Virus record (IMG/VR): IMGVR_UViG_3300006072_000012
Span: 1 to 36,870 of that record
DNA: 36,870 nt
Direction: 5' to 3' (one strand)
From: a virus
This document shows positions 31,034 through 36,870 of this stretch, piece after piece. The translations under genes and the position numbers were made by a program. The notes below the pieces were generated by a model. It saw nothing but the letters and a program-made list of their open reading frames with translations, was not told where the DNA came from and did no database searches. How positions within the stretch are numbered: the stretch's first letter is position 1; each line of letters starts with the position of its first letter.

Positions 31034-31210
31034 ATGGATTTAAAGACTTTAATCAAACTTGCTGGTAATCAGTATAAGTTAGCCGAATTGCTAGGAATAA
31101 GCCAGCCTGCGGTTGCTCAATGGAAAGAAATTCCACAGGCAAGAATTTGGCAATTGAAGGTTTTGAAGCCCGAATGGTTTACAACGCAAAATCAAGATAG
31201 AATAAGTTGA
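31034..31210 (+). CDS. Cro-like repressor (small HTH)
   Basis: A 58-aa protein of the Cro/YdaS type. It begins MDLKTLIKLAGNQYKLAELL, and the helix-turn-helix is visible at about residues 14-31 (YKLAELLGISQPAVAQWK), followed by the Cro-like IPQARIWQLKVL and EWF. It would repress early promoters by binding the AACTTATAA repeats just upstream. It is the first gene of the rightward operon. No CI-type repressor gene is found beside it or elsewhere in the window. Confidence 0.85.
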   Translation: MDLKTLIKLAGNQYKLAELLGISQPAVAQWKEIPQARIWQLKVLKPEWFTTQNQDRIS

Positions 31211-31220
31211 AACGAGGCTA

Positions 31221-31287
31221 GGTGGGGGGTAGCTATCCCACCGAAAAGAGTTACACCTTCTCCTGCCGAAGTTTCTCACAAAGGTGT
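31221..31287 (+). promoter_or_regulatory. Two hairpins in the cro-initiator gap
   Basis: GGTGGG (31221-31226) pairs with CCCACC (31237-31242), and ACACCTT (31253-31259) pairs with AAGGTGT (31281-31287). Neither is followed by a proper U run. They lie in the place occupied by nut/tR1-type control signals in lambda, but there is no direct proof. They may simply structure the 5' region of the initiator mRNA. Confidence 0.4.
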
Positions 31288-31308
31288 GTTTAAAAAGGAA
31301 AAAAACAC

Positions 31309-31986
31309 ATGCGGATTAAAAATTGGTCTAAATTTCAACACTTTAAGGATCGTAAACCGCCTTGGGTCAAACTTTATCGTGATTTATTAGACGATATTGA
31401 ATGGCACGAGCTGGACTCAAAAGCGGCAAAAGTGTTAACAATGCTCTGGCTAATAGCGTCTGAAAATGATGGAGAGATACCATCTACAAAAATATTAAGT
31501 TTTCGATTGAGAATGTCCGAAAAGGATACTAAAGATTGCATTAACAAATTGTCTCATTGGATCGAAGATGATTGTATCGACTTGATATCAAACGTATATC
31601 AAGATGATCGTCTAGAGACAGAGAGAGAGACAGAGAAAGAGAAAGAGACAAAGAAAGAAAAAGCAACTATCGTTGCTCGTCCTCACACAGTCACGGAGCA
31701 AGTCTGGGATGATTGGATGAAAATAAGAAAAGCTAAAAAGTTACCGATGACTGAGACAGCTTGGAAACAAACTTGCATTGAGTTTATGAAGGCTAATATT
31801 TCGGATCAAACTGGTGTGGAATATTGTTGTCTTAGTAATTGGGCGGCATTCAAGCATAGCTGGTATTTAAAAGCAATGAATGATGGTAATCAAATGTCTA
31901 AGACTGGGCAAATGAATCAATCGGTTTTATCTGGATTAACCAGAGGTTTAGTGGGGGGTTTAAATGTCAAACTACTCGGAAGCTGA
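31309..31986 (+). CDS. Replication initiator, O-like winged-helix protein
   Basis: The 225-aa product starts RIKNWSKFQHFKDRKPPWVK, a start shared by many phage replication initiators, and has a winged-helix part in residues 20-90 (DSKAAKVLTMLWLIASENDG). A highly charged linker (residues 103-119, ERETEKEKETKKEK) separates it from a C-terminal region with TVTEQVWDDWMKIRKAKKLP and CCLSNWAAFKHSWYL, typical of DNA-binding ends of such proteins. It is followed by a P-like gene overlapping by 23 bases, as O and P are adjacent in lambda. It should bind the origin and recruit the helicase. Confidence 0.75.
   Translation: MRIKNWSKFQHFKDRKPPWVKLYRDLLDDIEWHELDSKAAKVLTMLWLIASENDGEIPSTKILSFRLRMSEKDTKDCINKLSHWIEDDCIDLISNVYQDDRLETERETEKEKETKKEKATIVARPHTVTEQVWDDWMKIRKAKKLPMTETAWKQTCIEFMKANISDQTGVEYCCLSNWAAFKHSWYLKAMNDGNQMSKTGQMNQSVLSGLTRGLVGGLNVKLLGS
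31613..31664 (+). repeat. GA-rich purine tract inside the initiator gene
   Basis: About 52 bases of nearly pure purine sequence on one strand with repeats of GAGA, AGAGACA and AAAGAG. It encodes the charged linker of the initiator. In lambda the origin lies in the middle of gene O; this tract is a candidate origin or DNA-unwinding region, an inference only. Confidence 0.45.
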
Positions 31987-32362
31987 TTTTTGTACGAAAG
32001 ACGAAGGGTTAGATTACATTTTTGCAAACATGGGTGCTATCTATGGAGCTACATTCAACCGTCATTTCGAGGGCATGGGCACGGAATTAATACGGGGAGT
32101 ATGGAAGGGACAAGTCGGTAACTTTTTGACTTACAAGCCGTCTCTGGACTATGCACTCACTCGTTTAAGTGGTGATTTTGTGCCAAGTGCAATAAAGTTT
32201 CGGGATTTTTGCAATGCAGGTCCAGAAATTCCTAAAAAACCCGTTTTAATGATTGAGAAGAAGCTAACTCTGCATGAAAAGATGGAATTAGATAGGGTAA
32301 AGGCTGAAAGTTTAGCCAAACTTAAATTATTAAAAGATGAATACAAAAGAGGTAAAGAATGA
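31964..32362 (+). CDS. Replication protein P-like helicase loader
   Basis: The 132-aa protein has the layout of phage lambda P-like loaders: YIFANMGAIYGATFNRHFEG, WKGQVGNFL, ALTRLSGDFVPSAIKFRDFC and a C-terminal Lys-rich helix (KLTLHEKMELDRVKAESLAK). It should deliver host DnaB helicase to the origin. It overlaps the initiator gene by 23 bases and the next gene by 4 bases. It is shorter than lambda P (233 aa). Confidence 0.68.
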   Translation: MSNYSEADFCTKDEGLDYIFANMGAIYGATFNRHFEGMGTELIRGVWKGQVGNFLTYKPSLDYALTRLSGDFVPSAIKFRDFCNAGPEIPKKPVLMIEKKLTLHEKMELDRVKAESLAKLKLLKDEYKRGKE

Positions 32363-32601
32363 ATGATCAAGAAATTATGGACATGGCTAAGCAAGCACAT
32401 ATTGGTAGCAAGACATGGGTTGATATTTACAGCGACCAAATTACTGTTGGTGAAGTGCGTAATTTTATTAAAGAATTTGCCAAACTGGTAGCAGAAAAAG
32501 AACGTGAGGATTGTGCAAAGATTGCAGACGAATGGGTGCTTGCTTATCCACACCCATCAAAAGTTATTGCTGAAACAATCCGAGCAAGGGGACAAGAATG
32601 A
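32359..32601 (+). CDS. Small conserved-looking phage protein
   Basis: The 80-aa product contains VAEKEREDCAKIADEW and ends with IRARGQE, a pattern common in hypothetical proteins of proteobacterial phages (EREACA..IRARG; recalled). It is helical and hydrophilic. It overlaps the upstream gene (ATGA) and the next (ATGA). Function unknown. Confidence 0.7.
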   Translation: MNDQEIMDMAKQAHIGSKTWVDIYSDQITVGEVRNFIKEFAKLVAEKEREDCAKIADEWVLAYPHPSKVIAETIRARGQE

Positions 32602-32720
32602 TTCAACCTTCATTACACATTGATATCGTGATGGACATTGAAACGGTTTATGCAATTTCTGTTGTCATTGTTGCAGTTGTTATTGCATGGGCTTGGAATA
32701 TAAGGAACAAGAATGACTAA
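32598..32720 (+). CDS. 40-aa single-span membrane protein
   Basis: ATG at 32598 overlaps the previous stop (ATGA). The product, MIQPSLHIDIVMDIETVYAI then a span (VVIVAVVIAWAW) and a polar tail, is a typical small phage membrane protein. The stop lies inside the next gene, which starts at 32713. Confidence 0.6.
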   Translation: MIQPSLHIDIVMDIETVYAISVVIVAVVIAWAWNIRNKND

Positions 32721-32844
32721 AGATGAAGCAAACAAAATTCTCGATCAAGTTCGTTTTGGTGGTTTTGTGCCTGATTACATTGTCGCAATGGCTTTAATCG
32801 TAACCGGTGATTTACAAGGAAATTATGAAATTCGCACGAATTGA
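32713..32844 (+). CDS. 43-aa small protein, unknown
   Basis: Starts at ATG 32713 inside the preceding gene's end and stops at 32844, after the start of the VRR-NUC gene. The product is MTKDEANKILDQVRFGGFVP, then DYIVAMALIVTGDLQ. It fills the gap between two overlapping genes, with AAGGAAC seven bases upstream of its start. No family is recognised. Confidence 0.55.
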   Translation: MTKDEANKILDQVRFGGFVPDYIVAMALIVTGDLQGNYEIRTN

Positions 32845-33124
32845 CGCTAATCATGAACAGGTGGTTTCGGTATTAAGAGCTTATGGAGCTAGTGTTCAAT
32901 CATTAGCTGGTGTAGGTCATGGTGTGCCTGATTTGTTGGTAGGGTATCAGGGTTATACGATTTTGATGGAGGTCAAGGACGGAAATAAACCGCCTTCGGC
33001 TAGAAGATTAACCGAGGATCAAATGGATTGGCATGCAAGCTGGAAAGGTGGACCACTTGCAATTGTCGATAGTCCAGATTCTGCAATAAGGATGCTAAAA
33101 ATATGCACAGCGAATTCCAATTAA
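32825..33124 (+). CDS. VRR-NUC-type nuclease
   Basis: From ATG 32825 (AAGGAAATT upstream) the product is 99 aa; the in-frame extension to 32807 lies within the previous gene. It has the PD-(D/E)XK core of VRR-NUC proteins: PD (35-36) in GHGVPDLLVGY and Glu49-Val-Lys51 in TILMEVKDG, with a preceding helix (HEQVVSVLRAYGASVQ). Such small phage nucleases act on branched or broken DNA. It overlaps the NinB gene by 22 bases. Confidence 0.82.
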   Translation: MKFARIDANHEQVVSVLRAYGASVQSLAGVGHGVPDLLVGYQGYTILMEVKDGNKPPSARRLTEDQMDWHASWKGGPLAIVDSPDSAIRMLKICTANSN

Positions 33125-33534
33125 TCTCTGCAAATCAGGGTTATGAGGTAATTAAAACAGTTTGGAGTACCTTAAAAACGTACCTTGAAGCTGGAAATCA
33201 AGCAAAATTGATAATTACCGATGTAGATAAGAATCGAGATCAGGAGCAAAAATATCATGCTTTGATTGGTGAAATAGCCAAACAAGCGGAACATTTGGGC
33301 TCAAAATGGTCGGCTGACGATTGGAAAAGACTACTCATTCAGCAATTTATTGAAGATACGACTGGAGCTAAGGATAGGATTATTCCGAGCTTATCTGGTC
33401 TAGGAATAGTTCAACTGGGTTTTCAGTCAAGAAAGTTTTCAAAACAACAGGCAAGCGACTTTATTGAGTTTTTATACTCATGGGGCGCACAGAATGGCAT
33501 AACTTTTAGTTCAGAACATGAGAAAAAAAACTAA
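33103..33534 (+). CDS. ninB: NinB-like recombination protein
   Basis: The 143-aa protein matches the NinB family: RDQEQKYHALIGEIAKQAEH, then WSADDWKRLLIQQFI, RIIPSLSGLGIVQLGFQSRK and FIEFLYSWGAQNG. In lambda, NinB promotes recombination of the phage. It overlaps the neighbouring genes on both sides (22 and 17 bases). With the ERF, YqaJ and VRR-NUC genes the phage has a wide recombination set. Confidence 0.82.
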   Translation: MHSEFQLISANQGYEVIKTVWSTLKTYLEAGNQAKLIITDVDKNRDQEQKYHALIGEIAKQAEHLGSKWSADDWKRLLIQQFIEDTTGAKDRIIPSLSGLGIVQLGFQSRKFSKQQASDFIEFLYSWGAQNGITFSSEHEKKN

Positions 33535-33973
33535 ACGTACACATTACTTACTGATTAACCCTATTGAGCACGCAATAACGGGTGCGGCAATAACCGAAAA
33601 AAGGGTTTTAGATCAAATCAGAATTAGGGAATTGACCTCGATGCAAGCTATGAGGACGGGTCAAGGAACGGTTAACGATTGGCGTTCTATTGTGGATATG
33701 ATGAATATTGCAGAAACGATGGCGTTATCGGGAATTGGTCCAGAGGTGTTGCCATATGTACAGATTTTGCAAAAAAGTATGTATGAAGCGGCTGATAGAT
33801 ATAAAAAAACCAAAAAAATGGGTTTAAATGGGTCAGGAATCGTAGCTATGCGTGAAGTTTACGAATATCATGATTTACAAAGATCGTCAGTTTCAAGATC
33901 GGAATACGAGAAAATGATTAAAAAAACCGCAGATTTGATTCGTTCACAAGCTGAATCGGTAATTGAAGTATGA
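33518..33973 (+). CDS. Conserved phage protein after NinB, unknown
   Basis: The 151-aa protein is helical and begins basic (MRKKTKRTHYLLINPIEHAI). Segments TGAAITEKRVLDQIRIREL, MNIAETMALSGIGPEVLPY and EVYEYHDLQRSSVSRSEYEK look conserved among phages of related bacteria (recalled), but no function is known to me. Late-gene antiterminator (Q-like) is a conceivable but unsupported role. It overlaps NinB by 17 bases and the next gene by 4. Confidence 0.72.
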   Translation: MRKKTKRTHYLLINPIEHAITGAAITEKRVLDQIRIRELTSMQAMRTGQGTVNDWRSIVDMMNIAETMALSGIGPEVLPYVQILQKSMYEAADRYKKTKKMGLNGSGIVAMREVYEYHDLQRSSVSRSEYEKMIKKTADLIRSQAESVIEV

Positions 33974-34308
33974 GATTTCCTAAACATGAGTACGTGCGAA
34001 GCAAGAGGCTTTTAGCTAATGCTAGGGCAATTCCGTGCCAGCATTGCGGTAAAGATGACGGAACAATCGTAGCGGCTCACGGTAATTGGCAGGGAGGCAA
34101 AGGACGTGGCATAAAATGTGATGATAATTTAATTGCTAGTTTATGCTTTTCTTGCCATACGATGATCGATCAAGGACAATTGGAAAAAGAACAAAAACAA
34201 GATTTTTGGTACAGGGCGCATAAAAAGACTGTATTTCAATTAATTTATCATGGGTTATGGCCAGAAGATGTGCCGTTGCCAGATGTGCCAACATTTTTTA
34301 AGGGGTGA
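33970..34308 (+). CDS. YbcO-like/HNH-type nuclease
   Basis: The 112-aa protein has a zinc-type nuclease pattern: Cys23 and Cys26 (PCQHCGK), His37 (VAAHGN), Gly-rich GGKGRGIKCDDNLIAS, and Cys59/Cys62-His63 (LCFSCHTMIDQG). This resembles the DUF1364/YbcO family, found in the ninB-ninG region of lambdoid phages, where HNH-like proteins may process DNA junctions. It overlaps the upstream gene by 4 bases. The catalytic assignment is from family knowledge. Confidence 0.68.
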   Translation: MRFPKHEYVRSKRLLANARAIPCQHCGKDDGTIVAAHGNWQGGKGRGIKCDDNLIASLCFSCHTMIDQGQLEKEQKQDFWYRAHKKTVFQLIYHGLWPEDVPLPDVPTFFKG

Positions 34309-34746
34309 ATGATGCCGATAAGTAAAAAAGCGGACGGATGGTATTGGGGTTCAAAAGGTCCGTTTGATACCAAACAAAAAGCGGTCCAAGTAGGGCAAGC
34401 GGCTCATGCGGCTGGTGCTGAATCTATAGAAATTAAAGAAAAAAAAGCAGGTAAATTAACTTTTGCTTTGGATTATCACAATACTTATTCTGCTGATCCT
34501 AAGTTTTGGAACGTGTTCATCGAGCTAGTTAGACTTAGAAAAGACAAACTTTACTGCGTAACGCATCACACAGGTGAGAAGCAAAATCAGGATTTGTTAG
34601 ATTCTATCGGGAAAGTGATCGGGAAGGAAAACGTCATTTTTACGATGGGCAAGGCAAAAATGGATTTCGTAAAGAAATTAGGCATTAACATTGATATCTG
34701 GATCGACAACAACCCAATACATATTATCGAAGACCCTACAACATGA
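34309..34746 (+). CDS. HAD-like protein with degenerate active site
   Basis: The 145-aa protein has an N-terminal module of about 40 residues (KADGWYWGSKGPFDTKQKAV) and a HAD-like domain: LDYHNT (54-59) as motif I, CVTHHTGE as motif II-like, KAKMDFVKK as motif III and WIDNNP as motif IV. The usual DxD of motif I is D-Y-H, lacking the second Asp, so ordinary phosphatase activity is doubtful. It overlaps the ParB-like gene by 4 bases (ATGA) and belongs to a modification-like cassette. ATG at 34312 is an alternative start. Confidence 0.6.
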   Translation: MMPISKKADGWYWGSKGPFDTKQKAVQVGQAAHAAGAESIEIKEKKAGKLTFALDYHNTYSADPKFWNVFIELVRLRKDKLYCVTHHTGEKQNQDLLDSIGKVIGKENVIFTMGKAKMDFVKKLGINIDIWIDNNPIHIIEDPTT

Positions 34747-35537
34747 AATTAAAACTACAATACAAAAAAACTTCTGAGTTAATGTTTTTTGCTAATAACA
34801 GCAGACTTCACGACAAAGAGCAAATAAAACAAATAGCGGATAGTATTAAAGAATTCGGGTTTAACAATCCGGTGTTGCTGGATGGTGTTAACGGTATTAT
34901 TGCTGGTCATGGGCGGGTGATGGCGGCTCAGTTTTTGGGACTTGCAGAGGTTCCAACCATTGAGTTGTCTCACCTGAACGATGAGCAAAAGTCAGCTTAC
35001 GTTATTGCTGACAATAAAATCGCTATAAATGCTAAGTGGGATAACGAAATTCTGGCTTTGGAATTGAAAAAGTTAGAGGAAAGCGGTTTTAATGTTTCGT
35101 TGACTGGTTTCGGACAGGATGAAATTACAGATTTATTGGATTTGATGGACGATTCAAAATCCAAGGAAATGCTGGAATATACAAAAAAGATCGACACGCC
35201 TATATACGAACCAAAGGGCGAAAAGCCAGATTTGTCGATGCTGGTCGATAGACGTAAATCGGATGAATTGATAGAAAAAATCAATAATTCTAAAGTTACG
35301 GATGAAGAAAAAGAGTTTTTAAGAATAGCGGCTCAGCGGCATTTAGTATTTGATTATCAAGAAATAGCTGAATATTACGCTCATGCTGGTAAAGGAATGC
35401 AGGAATTAATGGAAAATTCTGCACTCGTAATCATTGACTTCCAAAAAGCAATTGAGCAGGGTTATGTCGTAATGTCGCAAAAGATTGACGATATTTACGC
35501 TGATTCATACATGGATATTGATAGCGATGAAGAATAA
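34743..35537 (+). CDS. ParB-like nuclease-fold protein
   Basis: The 264-aa protein begins with a ParB/sulfiredoxin-like domain: LMFFANNSRLHDKEQIKQIA, NNPVLLDGVNGIIAGHGRVM with the GHGR motif at 55-58, and LGLAEVPTIEL. Similar domains occur fused to adenine methyltransferases; here the remaining 130 residues (TPIYEPKGEKPDLSMLVDRR and LRIAAQRHLVFDYQEIAEYY) form a different conserved-looking C-terminal domain without a methyltransferase motif. It overlaps the HAD-like gene by 4 and the TAGT gene by 11 bases. It may guide DNA base modification, an inference from family context. Confidence 0.72.
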   Translation: MKLKLQYKKTSELMFFANNSRLHDKEQIKQIADSIKEFGFNNPVLLDGVNGIIAGHGRVMAAQFLGLAEVPTIELSHLNDEQKSAYVIADNKIAINAKWDNEILALELKKLEESGFNVSLTGFGQDEITDLLDLMDDSKSKEMLEYTKKIDTPIYEPKGEKPDLSMLVDRRKSDELIEKINNSKVTDEEKEFLRIAAQRHLVFDYQEIAEYYAHAGKGMQELMENSALVIIDFQKAIEQGYVVMSQKIDDIYADSYMDIDSDEE

Positions 35538-36375
35538 GGACTTTTGCGCCTTTATTCTGAGCAATGCAAGAGCGAATAAGGTTTACACGTACGAAACGCT
35601 GAGAAAATGCGGCTATACAGGTCCAATTGTGATCGTTATCGACAGTCTAGACAAAAAAGCTAATGAATACAAAAAGCTATACAGGGATCAGGTTTACGTA
35701 TTTGATAAGGTGAAAGCTGGTCAGATAACGGATAGCGGTGATAACTTCGGTACTTTGCGTGGCGTTGTTTATGCTCGTAATATGAATAATGAAATCGCTA
35801 AGGAATTGGGCTATAAATATTACATTCAGCTCGATGACGACTATACGGACTTTAGGCATAAACGTAACAACTATGGAACGTATTCGGATAAAAGAATCAA
35901 AGACTTAGACGGGGTTTGGGATGCGATGCTTGATTATTTCAAGGATACGCCAATAACTTCGTTAGCTATGGCTCAGGGCGGTGACTTTATCGGTGGAAAA
36001 GATAGCGGTACTATCGAAAAGCCAAAGCGTAAGGTGATGAATAGCTTCATTTTTAGCGTTGATAGACCGTACGAATTCTTTGGAAGAATAAACGAAGACG
36101 TAAATATGTACGTTTACCTCGGATCACAAGGAAAACTGTTCGTAACTGTGACAATCGTATCGCTTCAGCAAAAGCAAACGCAAAAGAATAGCGGAGGATT
36201 GACGGAGCTTTATTTGGACTCTGGTACGTACGTTAAGTCGTTTTACTCAATTCTTTATATGCCGTCGTCTGTAAAGATAGCAGTAATGCACAGTAAAAAC
36301 CCTCGTATACATCATTCAGTACGATGGAAAAACACAGTGCCTCAGATAGTTGAAGAACGATTCAAGAAATATTAA
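35527..36375 (+). CDS. TET-associated-type glycosyltransferase (TAGT)
   Basis: From ATG 35527 the product is 282 aa; the earlier frame to 35485 lies in the ParB gene. It has the start FCAFILSNARANKVYTYETL, then GYTGPIVIVIDSLDKK, VVYARNMNNEIAKELGYKYY and QLDDDYTDFRHK with the DDD metal motif at 103-105. This is the pattern I know from TET/JBP-associated glycosyltransferases (Iyer, Aravind and colleagues), which are proposed to glycosylate hydroxymethylated bases in phage DNA. No TET/JBP dioxygenase or hydroxymethylase is visible here. Confidence 0.78.
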   Translation: MKNKDFCAFILSNARANKVYTYETLRKCGYTGPIVIVIDSLDKKANEYKKLYRDQVYVFDKVKAGQITDSGDNFGTLRGVVYARNMNNEIAKELGYKYYIQLDDDYTDFRHKRNNYGTYSDKRIKDLDGVWDAMLDYFKDTPITSLAMAQGGDFIGGKDSGTIEKPKRKVMNSFIFSVDRPYEFFGRINEDVNMYVYLGSQGKLFVTVTIVSLQQKQTQKNSGGLTELYLDSGTYVKSFYSILYMPSSVKIAVMHSKNPRIHHSVRWKNTVPQIVEERFKKY

Positions 36376-36830
36376 TGCCATCAGTTCCTAAATATTCTTT
36401 ATGCGGTGAATTGGGTTGCAAGAATCCAAAGTCAGAATTCAATCGGTTTTGCATGGTCCATGGCGGAAAAAATACACCAAGATATAACCCGAAGATTAAT
36501 CAAGACCGAAAAGAATTCAATGACATGTACCAAACAAAACAATGGAAAAAGCTAAGGCAAATCCAGCTTAGTCTCTATCCTATGTGTGCCGGTTGTCTTA
36601 TGGAGGGACGGTACATTTCTGCTAATACAGTCGATCATCTATTTCCATGGTCACAGATAGGGGTAACTGCATTTACTTACAATCAGTTTCAATCGCTGTG
36701 TTCAACGCATCATGCTGAGAAGACACAACTAGAGCAGAGAGGGATATATAGACGATATGGCTCACCGGTCATAGACTACTCTAAAGACGATTACGGGGCG
36801 GTTATGAGCATGGGTGGCTCCGGTCGGTAA
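36375..36830 (+). CDS. HNH endonuclease next to the packaging genes
   Basis: The 151-aa protein has an N-terminal Cys cluster (LCGELGCKNPKSEFNRFCMV) and an HNH nuclease core: Cys71/Cys74 (CAGC), Asp87-His88 (TVDHLFPW), Asn103 and Cys109/His112-His113 (SLCSTHHAEKT). HNH proteins beside the terminase are found in many cos-type HK97-like phages and assist terminase cleavage. It overlaps the TAGT gene by one base (TAATG). If the genome is circular, the small terminase gene follows about 130 bases later. Confidence 0.88.
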   Translation: MPSVPKYSLCGELGCKNPKSEFNRFCMVHGGKNTPRYNPKINQDRKEFNDMYQTKQWKKLRQIQLSLYPMCAGCLMEGRYISANTVDHLFPWSQIGVTAFTYNQFQSLCSTHHAEKTQLEQRGIYRRYGSPVIDYSKDDYGAVMSMGGSGR

Positions 36831-36870
36831 TGCGAGCAAGAAACTAAAAAAACAGCCCATCCGAAAAAAG

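Noticed and set aside
31091-31279. Antisense ORF opposite the Cro-like gene as a CI repressor
   Set aside because: The translation has no helix-turn-helix and is Pro/Arg/Ser-rich without similarity to repressors; it is a reverse reading of cro.
32149-32553. Antisense ORF of 134 codons over the P-like gene
   Set aside because: It runs opposite two overlapping supported genes and has no ribosome site or recognisable domain.
1-36870. tRNA genes, insertion sequences and attachment sites
   Set aside because: None was recognised by reading; a tRNA scan was not possible here. No integrase or terminal direct repeat was seen.

Overview
The window reads as a nearly complete, probably circularised genome of a tailed phage with a long non-contractile tail (HK97/lambda-like siphovirus). 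It is AT-rich by eye (not computed). Nested Rz/Rz1 spanins and a GH19 endolysin point to a Gram-negative host. Family resemblances (ERF/YqaJ recombination genes, NinB, a GTTDFTAVGA-type tail insert, Gly-Tyr-Ser fibers) suggest an aquatic proteobacterium, but the host is an inference. No integrase, excisionase or CI-type repressor was found, so the phage looks virulent even though it keeps a lambda-like early control region.

Layout. (1) 1-10.8 kb: a sigma70-like promoter (22-50), then small and large terminase, portal, a possible AT-hook ORF, prohead protease, TWO tandem HK97-fold major capsid paralogs separated by an intrinsic terminator, connector and closure proteins, tail terminator, tail tube, a gp10-like protein, and tail chaperones expressed through a -1 frameshift signal (GGGAAAA plus a perfect 10-bp stem). 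(2) 10.8-17.4 kb: tape measure, two distal tail proteins and a J-like central fiber. (3) 17.4-22.7 kb: a small unknown, a giant fiber with Gly-X-Ser collagen-like blocks followed by NTAVG-type repeats, and three small accessory proteins. (4) 22.7-24.7 kb: a methyltransferase and glycosyltransferase cassette. (5) 24.7-27.7 kb: a compressed lysis and membrane cassette with overlapping and nested genes, a 25-codon membrane microprotein and a GH19 endolysin.

(6) 27.7-30.9 kb, minus strand: the leftward early operon with ERF annealase, YqaJ/lambda-exo nuclease, an SSB-like small protein and many small proteins. An intrinsic terminator lies right after its first, 54-aa gene. (7) 30.9-31.2 kb: a divergent control region with three copies of a 9-bp operator-like element, a leftward promoter, and a rightward Cro-like gene whose transcript may be leaderless. 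(8) 31.2-36.8 kb, plus strand: replication initiator, P-like helicase loader, small ORFs, VRR-NUC nuclease, NinB, YbcO-like HNH protein, then an overlapping cassette of HAD-like, ParB-like and TET-associated-type glycosyltransferase (TAGT) genes, and a terminal HNH endonuclease that would adjoin the terminase if the molecule is circular.

How the parts work together: the leftward operon supplies Red-like recombination, the rightward operon supplies replication initiation with host polymerases and probably DNA base modification, and the long late operon builds the virion and ends in lysis. The best candidates for new biology are the second capsid paralog, the ParB/HAD/TAGT cassette without a visible TET/JBP dioxygenase, the methyltransferase/GT2/split GT9 cassette next to the fiber genes, and the control region that has operators but no recognisable repressor gene. 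No gene-free stretch exceeds 300 bases.
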